Source: Pirellulales bacterium
Lineage (GTDB): Bacteria; Planctomycetota; Planctomycetia; Pirellulales; JAICIG01
Direction: 5' to 3'
Assembly (NCBI GenBank): GCA_035533075.1
Contig: DATLUO010000281.1
Location: 44,674 to 108,673 of the forward strand
DNA length: 64,000 nucleotides
Both the position numbers and the translations under genes were made by a program. Of this stretch, positions 27,187 through 35,208 are shown piece after piece; position 1 is the stretch's first letter; each line of letters starts with the position of its first letter. The notes beneath the pieces were generated by a model. It was given only the letters and a program-made list of their open reading frames with translations. It made no database searches and was not told the DNA's origin.

Positions 27187-27858
27187 ATGCTTGCCGTTCG
27201 CCACGCGAGGCGGTCGGCGTCGCCCACGCGCTTTCGCCAACGGCCTGTAGGGTGGGACCAGCGAGCTTGCGAGCGCCGGCCCACCACGGGTTCGCGCGGA
27301 TGGTGGGCCGGCGCTCGCAAGCTCGCTGGTCCCACCCTACATTTCGGGGCCTTGTGCCTCGCGCTGTTGACGTTGTCGCTCGGTTGCGGTTGCAAGGAGT
27401 CGTCGTCGCCGGCTCAGACGCAGCCCGCATCGAACGTGGCATCGGACGCGGGCGACGAAGGCCCTCCGCTCACCGAGGCTGATGTGCCGATGCCGGTCAA
27501 CTATGCCGTGGCGGTCGAGCGGATTTGCGGCTATCGCGACGCCATCCGCCTGGCAATTGCCTCCGGACAACTTCGCGACGCTCATCGTCCGCTCGATGAG
27601 ACCAACATTGCCATCGACCGGCTTCCCAGCGTCGCTCGTGCCGGAGGCGTGCCGCGCCGGTACTGGGAACAAATCGTCACGTCGAGCGAAGACCTGCGCG
27701 AAGCGCTCGATGAAATCCATACCGAGATCGACGCTCACCGCAAGCCCGATTATGCGCTACATGCCAAGCCGATCGACGAGGCGCTGGCCCGCTTACAAGC
27801 GGTCGCGACTGAAATAGAAACGCCTGCCAACAAGACTGCCAACGAGACCGACCGATGA
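27187..27858 (+). CDS. predicted lipoprotein whose N-terminus is encoded by a dispersed repeat
   Basis: 223 aa if begun at ATG 27187; the true start is uncertain (TTG 27352 is the alternative). A lipobox-like LALLTLSLGC is followed by GCKESSSPAQTQPAS and a helical domain (about 75-215; VPMPVNYAVAVERICGYRDA). Residues before the lipobox are translated from an inverted pair of the 39-bp dispersed element (27247-27340), including basic GARKLAGPTLHFG that could serve as the n-region. The stop overlaps the next gene's start (ATGA), so it is coupled to the RND adaptor. No family recognised. Confidence 0.6.
   Translation: MLAVRHARRSASPTRFRQRPVGWDQRACERRPTTGSRGWWAGARKLAGPTLHFGALCLALLTLSLGCGCKESSSPAQTQPASNVASDAGDEGPPLTEADVPMPVNYAVAVERICGYRDAIRLAIASGQLRDAHRPLDETNIAIDRLPSVARAGGVPRRYWEQIVTSSEDLREALDEIHTEIDAHRKPDYALHAKPIDEALARLQAVATEIETPANKTANETDR
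27247..27340 (+). repeat. inverted pair of the 39-bp dispersed element
   Basis: Plus-orientation copy at 27247-27285 (starts GTAGGGTGGGACC) and minus copy at 27302-27340 (ends GGTCCCACCCTAC), separated by 16 bp. The two can pair along their full length. The pair lies inside the reading frame of the lipoprotein gene. Confidence 0.95.
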
Positions 27859-29918
27859 ACGCAATCCTACCGTTCCAACTCTTCCGCCGGCTGTGCCTGC
27901 CCCTGGGCATCGCGGCCGCTCTTTTCAACCAGGCCGCCGCCCACGACGAACACGAAGCATTGCCCAGCAAAGGGTTCGCCGTCTACAAGAATATGTTGCT
28001 GCTCACGCCGCAGGCCGAAAAAGCCATCGGTCTGAAGAAGGCCAAGGTCGAGCTCGTCACCTGGCGCGAGGAGATCGTCGTCAATTGCACCGTCGATGTC
28101 CCCTGCACGCGGCACGCCTACGCCGCTTCGCTCGTGTCGGGCAGGGTTGAAGAGCTGCTCGTGCGGCCGGGCGACGAGGTGCGGCAAGGCCAGGTGCTGG
28201 CGCGGGTCAAGAGTCTGGAGCTGGAAACGCTCGAATCGCAACTCTTGCAGGCCTCCGCCGAACACGATCTGGCCGCGCGGGTGCTCGACCAGCGGGAAAC
28301 GCTGGCCGCCGGCGGCGCCCTGCCCGAACGGGACCTCTTCATCGCCCGCGCCAACCGTCGCGAAAAGTCCGCCGAGTTGGCCCTGCTGATGGCCAAGCTT
28401 CGCGCCGTCGGCTTGTCGAAGGAGGCGCTGACCGAGGTCATTTTGACCAAAGAGCCGGTCCGCGTGCTGCCGATCGTCAGTCCGATTGACGGCGCGGTGT
28501 CGGTGGCCGACCCCCGCGTCGGGCAAACCGTGGAACCGCACGACCACGTTTTCCACCTGGTCGACCGGTCGGCCTTGGCCCTCATCGGCGAAGTGCTCGA
28601 AAGCGACATCTGGCGCGTGCGCGAAGGGCAGCCGGTGCGGGTCGTGCTGGCCAGTTTTCCCGATTCACCGCTGACCAACAAGGTGGAGCACGTCGGTCTG
28701 AAGCTCAACGCTCAGGAACGCACGATGCACGCGCGCGTCGAAATGGCCAACCCCGACGGCCGCATTCGTCCCGGCATGTTCGGCCGCATGCACATCGAGG
28801 TGGCGGAAAAGCCGGAGACGGTCGTCTGCCCCGCCGATGCAGTGATTCGCCACGGCAAGGCGAGCTATGTGTTGCGCGAGCAGGGCCGCAATCACGGGAA
28901 GTATCTGCTCACGCGCGTCACGGTCGGCAATCGCGACGACGGGCGAACGGAAATCGTGGACGGGCTTTTTCCGGGCCAGCGCGTGATCAGCGTCGGCACC
29001 GTCGAGCTTGCGGCCCTGCTTAACGACGCCTTCACGGTGGCCGATGCCCAGGCGGAGTCGGCGCCCAGTTCACCGCGGGCGACGACGACCACGGCAAGCA
29101 TCACGCCAACAGGCGCCAAGGGAGAGATCATCGTCGTGCCCGGACGCATCGAGGCGGCCACGAGTCGCAAGCAGTACGCCGCCGCAACGGTCGAAGGCCG
29201 CCTGGCAAGCATTCTCGTCGAACGCGGCACGCGCGTGCGCCGCGGCGATGTACTTGCCGAGATCGATAGCTTGCAATTGCGCAATCGCCAGCTCGACATG
29301 CTGTCGGCCCTGGTGCGGCTGGAGGTCACTCGGCAGATGCTCGGTCGCTTGAAATCCTTGACCGGCGACCGGTTGGTCGACCGCACGCGCGTCTGGCAGC
29401 TCGAATCGGACCAGCGGTCGCTGGAAAACAAGGTGGCTACGCTCGCAAGTCAACTCGACCTGATGGGGCTCGAGCCGGGCGAGATCGAACGTCTGCGGAA
29501 AATCGACGTCGGCCAGGCCGATGTTTACGAGAAGATTACGACGTTGTTGCCCGTGCGTGCGCCGGCGGACGGTTGGGTGGTCGAGTTCGAGCTGGGGCTG
29601 GGCGAAGTGGTGCTGCCGCTGGAGCGGCTCTTCGAGTTGCAGGATCTCTCTCGAGTCTGGGTGCAAGCTTACGTGCCCGAGGGCGATGCCGGCCGCGTCG
29701 GCGTCGGCCAAGAGGTGACGGTCACGGTGGCAGGCGATCCGACGTTTCGCGCGCGTGGCACGGTGACGCGCACGAGTCCGGAGGTATCGGCCACGGACCG
29801 CGTGCTGGCCGTTTGGGCCGAGTTGGATAACTCGCAGTTGCGCTTGCGCGAAGGAATGTTGGCGACCGTGGCCATCGAAGTCGACGACAAGAGCCAGTGG
29901 CCGGTGGCGAAGGAGTAG
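27855..29918 (+). CDS. RND efflux adaptor with two tandem adaptor modules
   Basis: 687 aa, roughly twice the usual 350-420 aa of periplasmic adaptors. Signal peptide about 1-29, then HDEHEALPSKGF. The first module (about 40-395) has the barrel-sandwich and hairpin elements (SGRVEELLVRPGDEVRQGQVL, VSPIDGAVSVADPRVGQTV) and a C-terminal beta-barrel domain. After a linker rich in S/P/T (395-420), a second module (about 420-680) repeats it: VEGRLASILVERGTRVRRGD, RAPADGWVVEFELGLGEVV, DLSRVWVQAYVPEGDA. It bridges the inner-membrane pump and an outer-membrane channel. ATGA overlap with the lipoprotein gene. Confidence 0.9.
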   Translation: MNAILPFQLFRRLCLPLGIAAALFNQAAAHDEHEALPSKGFAVYKNMLLLTPQAEKAIGLKKAKVELVTWREEIVVNCTVDVPCTRHAYAASLVSGRVEELLVRPGDEVRQGQVLARVKSLELETLESQLLQASAEHDLAARVLDQRETLAAGGALPERDLFIARANRREKSAELALLMAKLRAVGLSKEALTEVILTKEPVRVLPIVSPIDGAVSVADPRVGQTVEPHDHVFHLVDRSALALIGEVLESDIWRVREGQPVRVVLASFPDSPLTNKVEHVGLKLNAQERTMHARVEMANPDGRIRPGMFGRMHIEVAEKPETVVCPADAVIRHGKASYVLREQGRNHGKYLLTRVTVGNRDDGRTEIVDGLFPGQRVISVGTVELAALLNDAFTVADAQAESAPSSPRATTTTASITPTGAKGEIIVVPGRIEAATSRKQYAAATVEGRLASILVERGTRVRRGDVLAEIDSLQLRNRQLDMLSALVRLEVTRQMLGRLKSLTGDRLVDRTRVWQLESDQRSLENKVATLASQLDLMGLEPGEIERLRKIDVGQADVYEKITTLLPVRAPADGWVVEFELGLGEVVLPLERLFELQDLSRVWVQAYVPEGDAGRVGVGQEVTVTVAGDPTFRARGTVTRTSPEVSATDRVLAVWAELDNSQLRLREGMLATVAIEVDDKSQWPVAKE

Positions 29919-29959
29919 TGGTTAGTGGTTAGTGGTTAGATGAGAGATGAGAGCTGAGG
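29918..29959 (+). repeat. heptanucleotide array starting in the adaptor stop codon
   Basis: Six 7-bp units: GTGGTTA three times (29918-29938), GATGAGA twice, then GCTGAGG. The first base is the G of the adaptor's TAG stop. Confidence 0.85.
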
Positions 29960-29969
29960 GCGGCAACTC

Positions 29970-30221
29970 GTAAGGTGGGACCAGCGAGCTTGCGAGCGCC
30001 GGCCCACCGTGGACGACGTCCCTATTTAATCAACCACCCGCTTCAATGCCAAACTGAGGTGCCGTAGCGTTCTCGGATATGTCGAAAACAGGCTTCCTCG
30101 TTGGGCGACCAATGGAGAGTTTGGCATTGAAGCGGGTGATTGTATTTAATCCTCGCCCCTTAACGTAGGCGACGTCGCTTACGGTGGGCCGGCGCTCGCA
30201 AGTTCGCTGGTCCCACCCTAC
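29970..30221 (+). repeat. nested composite: 39-bp element pair enclosing a second inverted repeat
   Basis: Outer pair: 39-bp element at 29970-30008 (plus; GTAAGGTGGGACC variant) and 30183-30221 (minus). Inside it, 21-bp perfect arms at 30035-30055 and 30118-30138 (CACCCGCTTCAATGCC and its complement) enclose a 62-bp spacer. The 365-bp stretch between adaptor and permease genes is filled by this and the flanking heptamer arrays; I see no gene in it. Confidence 0.9.
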
Positions 30222-30248
30222 GGCCACGTGCTGGTCGCCGCCACCCAA

Positions 30249-30279
30249 TCCAAAATCGAAAATCCAAAATCCAAAATTA
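30249..30279 (+). repeat. TCCAAAA heptamer array before the permease start
   Basis: Four 7-bp units of ATCCAAA type, the second changed to ATCGAAA, ending 5 bp before the ATG at 30284. The same unit order occurs before sdhB (51049-51080). Confidence 0.88.
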
Positions 30280-30283
30280 GGCC

Positions 30284-33200
30284 ATGTTCAACGCCCTCAT
30301 TTCCTTCTCGCTCAAAAACCGCTCCGGCGTCGTCGTGGTGGCGGTCGTGCTGTTGTTGTTCGGCGGCTATCAGGCGGCCCAACTGCCGGTCGACGTGTTT
30401 CCCGATCTCAACCGGCCCACGGTCACCATCATGACCGAGGCGCACGGGCTGGCGCCGGAAGAAGTCGAGACGCTCGTCACGTTTCCGATCGAATCGGTGA
30501 TGAACGGCGCCACCAACGTGCAGCGCGTCCGCTCGGCGTCGGCGGTCGGATTGTCGATTGTGTGGGTGGAGTTCGACTGGGGCACCGACATTTTTACCGA
30601 CCGGCAGATCGTGCTGGAAAAGCTGCAGCTTGCCCGCGGCCGCTTGCCCGATTCGGTCACGCCGCTGATGACGCCGATCGCGTCGATCATGGGCGAGATC
30701 ATGATCGTCGGCGTGCAGTCCACCGGCAAGACCACGCCCATCGAGCTGCGCACGCTGGCCGATTGGACGATCCGCCCGCGGATTCTGGCCGTTCACGGCG
30801 TGGCCCAGGTGGCGGTGATGGGCGGCGAACTGAAGCAATACCAGGTGCTCACCTTGCCCACGCGGCTGGCCGAATATGGCGTCACGCTCGACGAGCTGAC
30901 ACGGGCGGTTCAACAGTCGAATGCCGTGTCGGGCGGCGGTTTCTTGCTCTCGCACGAGCGTGAGACGTTGATCCGCATCGTCGGCCGGGCCACCAGCTTG
31001 GACGACCTGGAAGACACGGTGGTCGTCGACCGCGACCCGGTGCCCGTCACCGTCCGGCAGGTGGCCGATGTGCGATTGGGCGGCCCGGTGGCGCGCGGCG
31101 ACGGCAGCGTCGAGGCCCATCCGTCGGTCGTGCTTACGATCCAGAAGCAGCCCAAGGCCGACACGCTCGTGCTCGACCGGCAAATCGAAGAAACCGTCGA
31201 AGAGATGCGCAAGACGCTGCCGGCCGATGTGGTGATCGACACGCGCGTCTTCCGCCAGGCCAGCTTCATCGAGGCCGCCATTCGCAACGTGGTGGAAGCC
31301 ATCCGCGACGGGGCCATCTGGGTCGTCGTCGTTCTGTTTCTCTTTCTGTGGAACCTCCGCACGAGCGTCATCACGCTGGTCGCGATTCCTCTGTCGATCG
31401 TCATCACCGCGCTGATCTTTCGGGCCTTCGGCGTGACGATCAACACCATGACGCTGGGCGGCCTGGCGGTCGCCATCGGCGAGTTGGTCGACGATTCGAT
31501 CGTCGATATCGAGAACATCTATCGCCGCCTGAAGGAGAACCGCCAATTGCCGCAGCCCGATCATCCGCTGCGCGTGATCTTTCACGCCTCGGCCGAGGTC
31601 CGCAACAGCATCGTCTTCGCCACGCTGATCGTGGTGCTGGTGGTGCTGCCGCTGTTCTGGTTGTCGGGCCTGGAGGGGCGGCTGTTCGCGCCGCTGGGTC
31701 TGTCGTATCTGGTCACGCTGCTGGCGTCGCTGGTCGTCTCTTTGACGGTCACGCCCGCCCTGGCGGCCTACCTGCTGCCCAATGCGTCGTTTCTGGACCA
31801 CGCCCACGATCCGTTGGTGGTCCGATGGCTGAAATGGATCGACAGGCGGCTGTTGCACCTGACGCTGCGGCACGCTTACGTGGTGCTGTCGGCGGTCGCG
31901 GTGCTCGTGGCAGTCAGCGTGGCGGCGATCTATTGGATGGGGGGCGAGTTCATGCCCGACTTCAATGAAGGCACGTTGACCATCGAATCGAGCGCTCCGC
32001 CGTCGGTCAGCCTGGAGGAATCGAACCGCGTCGGCACGCTGATCGAGAAGATGCTGATGGACGTGCCGGAGGTGACCAACGTCTCGCGGCGCACCGGCCG
32101 GGCGGAGCTCGACGAACACGCCGAACCGGTCGGCCATTCGGAGTTCGACGTAGGGCTGCTGGCGCCCGAAATACCCAAGCCCGGCTTTGGGTACGCCGTG
32201 GTGCGGGCCGTGCCCGGTCTGCACCGCTTCGGGGTCGATCGCCAGGGCCGCTCGCGCGAAGAGATTCTGGCCGACATCCGCGACCGGATCACGGAAATGC
32301 CCGGCGTCGCGGTGAACATTGGCCAACCCATCTCGCACCGGCTGGAGCACATGACCTCCGGCATTCGCGCGGCGATTGCGGTCAAAGTGTTCGGCGCCGA
32401 TCTCGATATCCTCCGCGAAAAAGCACGGGCGGCCGAGCAGTTGATGGCCGCCGTGCCCGGCGTCACCGACCTCTACATCGAGCAGCAGGTCGAGATTCCG
32501 CAAGTGCGTGTCACCGTGAAACGCGACGAAGCGCGGCGCTATGGCCTGACGCCGGCGCAAGTGGCCCGTGCCCTGGAGACCGCCTTTCAAGGACGGACGG
32601 TTTCGCAGATTCTCGAAGGGCAGCGGCTGTTCGACCTGGTGGTCTGGTTCGATCCGGCCGCCCGGCACGACATCGAGTTGATCCGCTCTACTCCGCTGAG
32701 CATCCCTTCCGGCGGGCGCGTGGCGTTGGGCACGGTGGCCGAGGTAGCCGAAACGACCGGCCCCAACACGATTCATCGCGAGAACATCGTGCGGCGGATC
32801 GTGGTGCAGTGCAACGTGGCCGGCCGCGACCTGACGGGCGTAGTCAACGACATCCGTCGCGCGGTGAGCGAGAATGTAGCGCCGACGCTGCCGACCGGTT
32901 ACTTCATCGAATACGGCGGCGAGTTCGAGAACCAGCGCGACGCACAGACCCGCCTCATGGTGCTGAGCTTGTTTTCCGCGTTTGGCATTTATTGCCTGTT
33001 GGTCAAGTGCCTCGGTTCGTGGCGTGGCGCGGTACAAGTGATGGCCAACATTCCGCTGGCGGCGATCGGCTCGGTGGCCGCGCTGCTGTTGACCAACTGG
33101 CCTTCGGCAGACGCCTTGGCCGCCGTGCCTTGGTGGGACTGGCCGCGCGTCTGGATCTCGGCGACGACCTTGTCGCTGGCGCACTGGGTCGGCTTCATTA

Positions 33201-33544
33201 CGCTGGTGGGCATTGTTTGCCGCAACGGCATCATGATGATCTCGCACTACATTCACTTGATGCGCTACGAAGGCGAGCAATTCAGCGAGCAGATGATCAT
33301 CCGCGGCAGCTTGGAGCGGCTGGCCCCCGTGCTGATGACCGCGGCCACGGCCATCATCGGCCTGGTGCCGCTGGCCTTGGGCGCCGGGCAAACCGGCAAG
33401 GAGATTCTGCACCCCTTGGCCGTGGTGGTGATCGGCGGGCTGATCAGCTCCACGCTGCTCGACCAGATCGTCACGCCGGCGCTGTTCTACAAATTCGGCC
33501 GGAAGGTCTACGAGCACAGGGTCGAGGAGGAGGTGGTGTTCTAG
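30284..33544 (+). CDS. RND efflux permease (CzcA/CusA-like)
   Basis: 1086 aa, normal family length, with twelve expected membrane helices and two large periplasmic loops. Landmarks: LPVDVFPDLNRPTVTIMTEA at the N-terminus and the TM4 segment GGLAVAIGELVDDSIVDIEN, whose acidic residues are the usual place of the proton relay. The second half repeats the layout (VGIVCRNGIMMISHYIHLMR, ATAIIGLVPLALGAGQTG). It should export metal ions or small organics by proton antiport with the fused adaptor upstream. The heavy-metal subfamily is favoured by overall similarity; substrate residues cannot be judged here. Weak ribosome site; a heptamer array sits in that position. Confidence 0.93.
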   Translation: MFNALISFSLKNRSGVVVVAVVLLLFGGYQAAQLPVDVFPDLNRPTVTIMTEAHGLAPEEVETLVTFPIESVMNGATNVQRVRSASAVGLSIVWVEFDWGTDIFTDRQIVLEKLQLARGRLPDSVTPLMTPIASIMGEIMIVGVQSTGKTTPIELRTLADWTIRPRILAVHGVAQVAVMGGELKQYQVLTLPTRLAEYGVTLDELTRAVQQSNAVSGGGFLLSHERETLIRIVGRATSLDDLEDTVVVDRDPVPVTVRQVADVRLGGPVARGDGSVEAHPSVVLTIQKQPKADTLVLDRQIEETVEEMRKTLPADVVIDTRVFRQASFIEAAIRNVVEAIRDGAIWVVVVLFLFLWNLRTSVITLVAIPLSIVITALIFRAFGVTINTMTLGGLAVAIGELVDDSIVDIENIYRRLKENRQLPQPDHPLRVIFHASAEVRNSIVFATLIVVLVVLPLFWLSGLEGRLFAPLGLSYLVTLLASLVVSLTVTPALAAYLLPNASFLDHAHDPLVVRWLKWIDRRLLHLTLRHAYVVLSAVAVLVAVSVAAIYWMGGEFMPDFNEGTLTIESSAPPSVSLEESNRVGTLIEKMLMDVPEVTNVSRRTGRAELDEHAEPVGHSEFDVGLLAPEIPKPGFGYAVVRAVPGLHRFGVDRQGRSREEILADIRDRITEMPGVAVNIGQPISHRLEHMTSGIRAAIAVKVFGADLDILREKARAAEQLMAAVPGVTDLYIEQQVEIPQVRVTVKRDEARRYGLTPAQVARALETAFQGRTVSQILEGQRLFDLVVWFDPAARHDIELIRSTPLSIPSGGRVALGTVAEVAETTGPNTIHRENIVRRIVVQCNVAGRDLTGVVNDIRRAVSENVAPTLPTGYFIEYGGEFENQRDAQTRLMVLSLFSAFGIYCLLVKCLGSWRGAVQVMANIPLAAIGSVAALLLTNWPSADALAAVPWWDWPRVWISATTLSLAHWVGFITLVGIVCRNGIMMISHYIHLMRYEGEQFSEQMIIRGSLERLAPVLMTAATAIIGLVPLALGAGQTGKEILHPLAVVVIGGLISSTLLDQIVTPALFYKFGRKVYEHRVEEEVVF

Positions 33545-33765
33545 GCTGCGCGAGGCGCTGTTGTTGCAAATTGACACGCGCTTCTAGTGGTCATCTTTGG
33601 CCCGCCCGTCGCCGGGCATGGTGCTAGGCCGCGGGGGAGTCGAAATTGACCGAGGGGCTTGTCGAGCCGAGTTGCAACAGCGTACATTTTTTCATGGAGG
33701 CGCCGTTTCCTGACGTGTTACAGCGCCGAAGCGTGACGTAGGGCGCGTCTTTTCGCTTGTGTCCC

Positions 33766-35142
33766 TCAATTCTTCCCCAACCGCCGGTACTTCTCCTGGT
33801 ATTTTTCCCAGAGACGCTGCTGGCGGTTGTTGAGGTCGATGCGGCGGCCGGCGATGAAAGCCAGGCTGACCTGCGAAGGCGTTTCCAAGGGATCGCCGTC
33901 GCTCACGAACAACGTGGCGTCTTTGCCCGCCTCCAACGAACCAAGGCGGTCGGCGACTCCGAGAATCTGGGCGGGATAGAGCGTGACGGCCTTCAAGGCT
34001 TCGTGGGGCGGAAGGCCATAAGCCGCGGCCGTGCCGGCGTGATAGGGAAGATTGCGGACCATCGAGGCCCGATCGGCGCTGGCGAGGCAGAACTTCACGC
34101 CCAACTCGTGCAGCCGGGCAGGCACGGTGTAAGGGGCATCGAACCCGTCGTCGTGGCGGCGAGGCAGGCGGTGCGTGCCGGCAACGATCACCGGCACATC
34201 GAGCTGTTTGAGCAGGTCGGCGCAGTGCGGCGCATCATAACCGCCCAAGAGGATCACCTTCACGCGCTCCCGCGCGGCGAAGGCCAGGGCCGACTGGATC
34301 TGCTGGATCTCGTCGGCGTCGATGATCAACGGCACCTTGCCCTCCAGCACCGGAACGAGCGCTTCCCACCGCGCATTGAAGTCGGGCGCGGCCCCTTTGC
34401 CGTTGGCGCAGGCGCGGCACGCAGTGGCATAGTTTCGCGCTTCGTCAAACGCCTGACGGATCTCTTCCAATGCCTTGTCGCGGGCCACGAGCTGCTCTTG
34501 GGCCTTCATCTCTTGCCACCAGGTGTGGATCGGCGCCATCTGCGGCCAGCGCATGTGGACGCCCACCACCGGCTTGATGGTCATCTCTTCCCAGGTCCAG
34601 CCGTCGAGGCCGATCAGGGCCGACGCGCCTGAAATCAAGCCTCCGCCGGGCACCGACAACACGCTCAGCACGCCGGACGTGCGTGCCACCGGAATCAGCT
34701 CGCTGTCGGCATTGACCGCAACCTGCGCCTTGGCGTTGGAATTGATGCGGCCAGTCTCGGTATGGTCGTTCGTTGCCCGGACCATGGGAATCTCCATCAG
34801 CCCCAGGTGCGTATAACCATCGATCATGCCGGGGTAGACGTGTTTGCCTTGCACGTCGATCTTCTCGGTGTTGCCGGGCAAGACCACCTCGCGGCCGACC
34901 GCCACGATCTTGCCGGCGTCGAAGAGCAGCACGCCGCCTTCGATGGCCGGGCCGGATACCGGATGGACGGTGCCGCCGACCAAGGCGATGGGGTGATCTT
35001 GCGGCAGACCGGGAACTTCGGGCGAGGCAAAAGCTATTTGTGCGGCCAAGGCAAGGCACAGGCCGGCTATGCATTGGGCGTAAGGTGGGACCAGCGAGTC
35101 TTGGCTCGTGCTGGCCCACCGTAATCGACTCAATCGCTGCAT
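33766..35142 (-). CDS. exported amidohydrolase-family protein
   Basis: 458 aa. Signal-like segment AGLCLALAAQIAFAS (about 26-40), then the amidohydrolase start IALVGGTVHPVSGPAIEGG and GKHVYPGMIDGYTHLGLME, where the family expects HxH (here TH). The end has LGSLEAGKDATLFVSDGDPL. The first ~22 residues (RWASTSQDSLVPPYA) come from a variant of the 39-bp element at 35080-35120, so the original start is unclear. Several metal-ligand positions look altered, so activity is doubtful; these paired amidohydrolases are common in the phylum and lack assigned substrates. It follows the larger homologue on the same strand. Confidence 0.78.
   Translation of the reverse strand: MQRLSRLRWASTSQDSLVPPYAQCIAGLCLALAAQIAFASPEVPGLPQDHPIALVGGTVHPVSGPAIEGGVLLFDAGKIVAVGREVVLPGNTEKIDVQGKHVYPGMIDGYTHLGLMEIPMVRATNDHTETGRINSNAKAQVAVNADSELIPVARTSGVLSVLSVPGGGLISGASALIGLDGWTWEEMTIKPVVGVHMRWPQMAPIHTWWQEMKAQEQLVARDKALEEIRQAFDEARNYATACRACANGKGAAPDFNARWEALVPVLEGKVPLIIDADEIQQIQSALAFAARERVKVILLGGYDAPHCADLLKQLDVPVIVAGTHRLPRRHDDGFDAPYTVPARLHELGVKFCLASADRASMVRNLPYHAGTAAAYGLPPHEALKAVTLYPAQILGVADRLGSLEAGKDATLFVSDGDPLETPSQVSLAFIAGRRIDLNNRQQRLWEKYQEKYRRLGKN
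35080..35120 (+). repeat. 39-bp dispersed element, variant copy
   Basis: Begins GTAAGGTGGGACCAGCGAG, then diverges to TCTTGGCTCGTGCT before ending GGCCCACC. The middle still forms a short self-complementary hairpin, now with different bases, which suggests pairing is conserved rather than sequence. It lies in the N-terminal coding region of the amidohydrolase gene. Confidence 0.9.
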
Positions 35143-35160
35143 GAATTCCTCGCTGCTATC

Positions 35161-35199
35161 GGTGGGCCGGCGCTCGCAAGCTCGCTGGTCCCACCTTAC
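35161..35199 (-). repeat. 39-bp dispersed element
   Basis: Minus-orientation copy between the two amidohydrolase genes, ending 9 bp before the stop of the upstream gene (35209). With 35080-35120 it makes an inverted pair spanning 120 bp. Confidence 0.93.
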
Positions 35200-35208
35200 A
35201 AAGAAAAA

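Noticed and set aside
27187..27246. Peptides such as GWDQRACERRPT seen in many frames
   Set aside because: They are translations of the 39-bp element in different frames, not a shared protein domain.
30218..33577. Very long reading frame (over 1100 codons) antisense to the RND permease
   Set aside because: Composition is H/R/Q/D-rich and shows no domain; it mirrors the permease codons and arises from high third-position GC.
33545..33765. Terminator between the permease and amidohydrolase genes
   Set aside because: No hairpin followed by a T-run found; the stretch shows nothing I can name.
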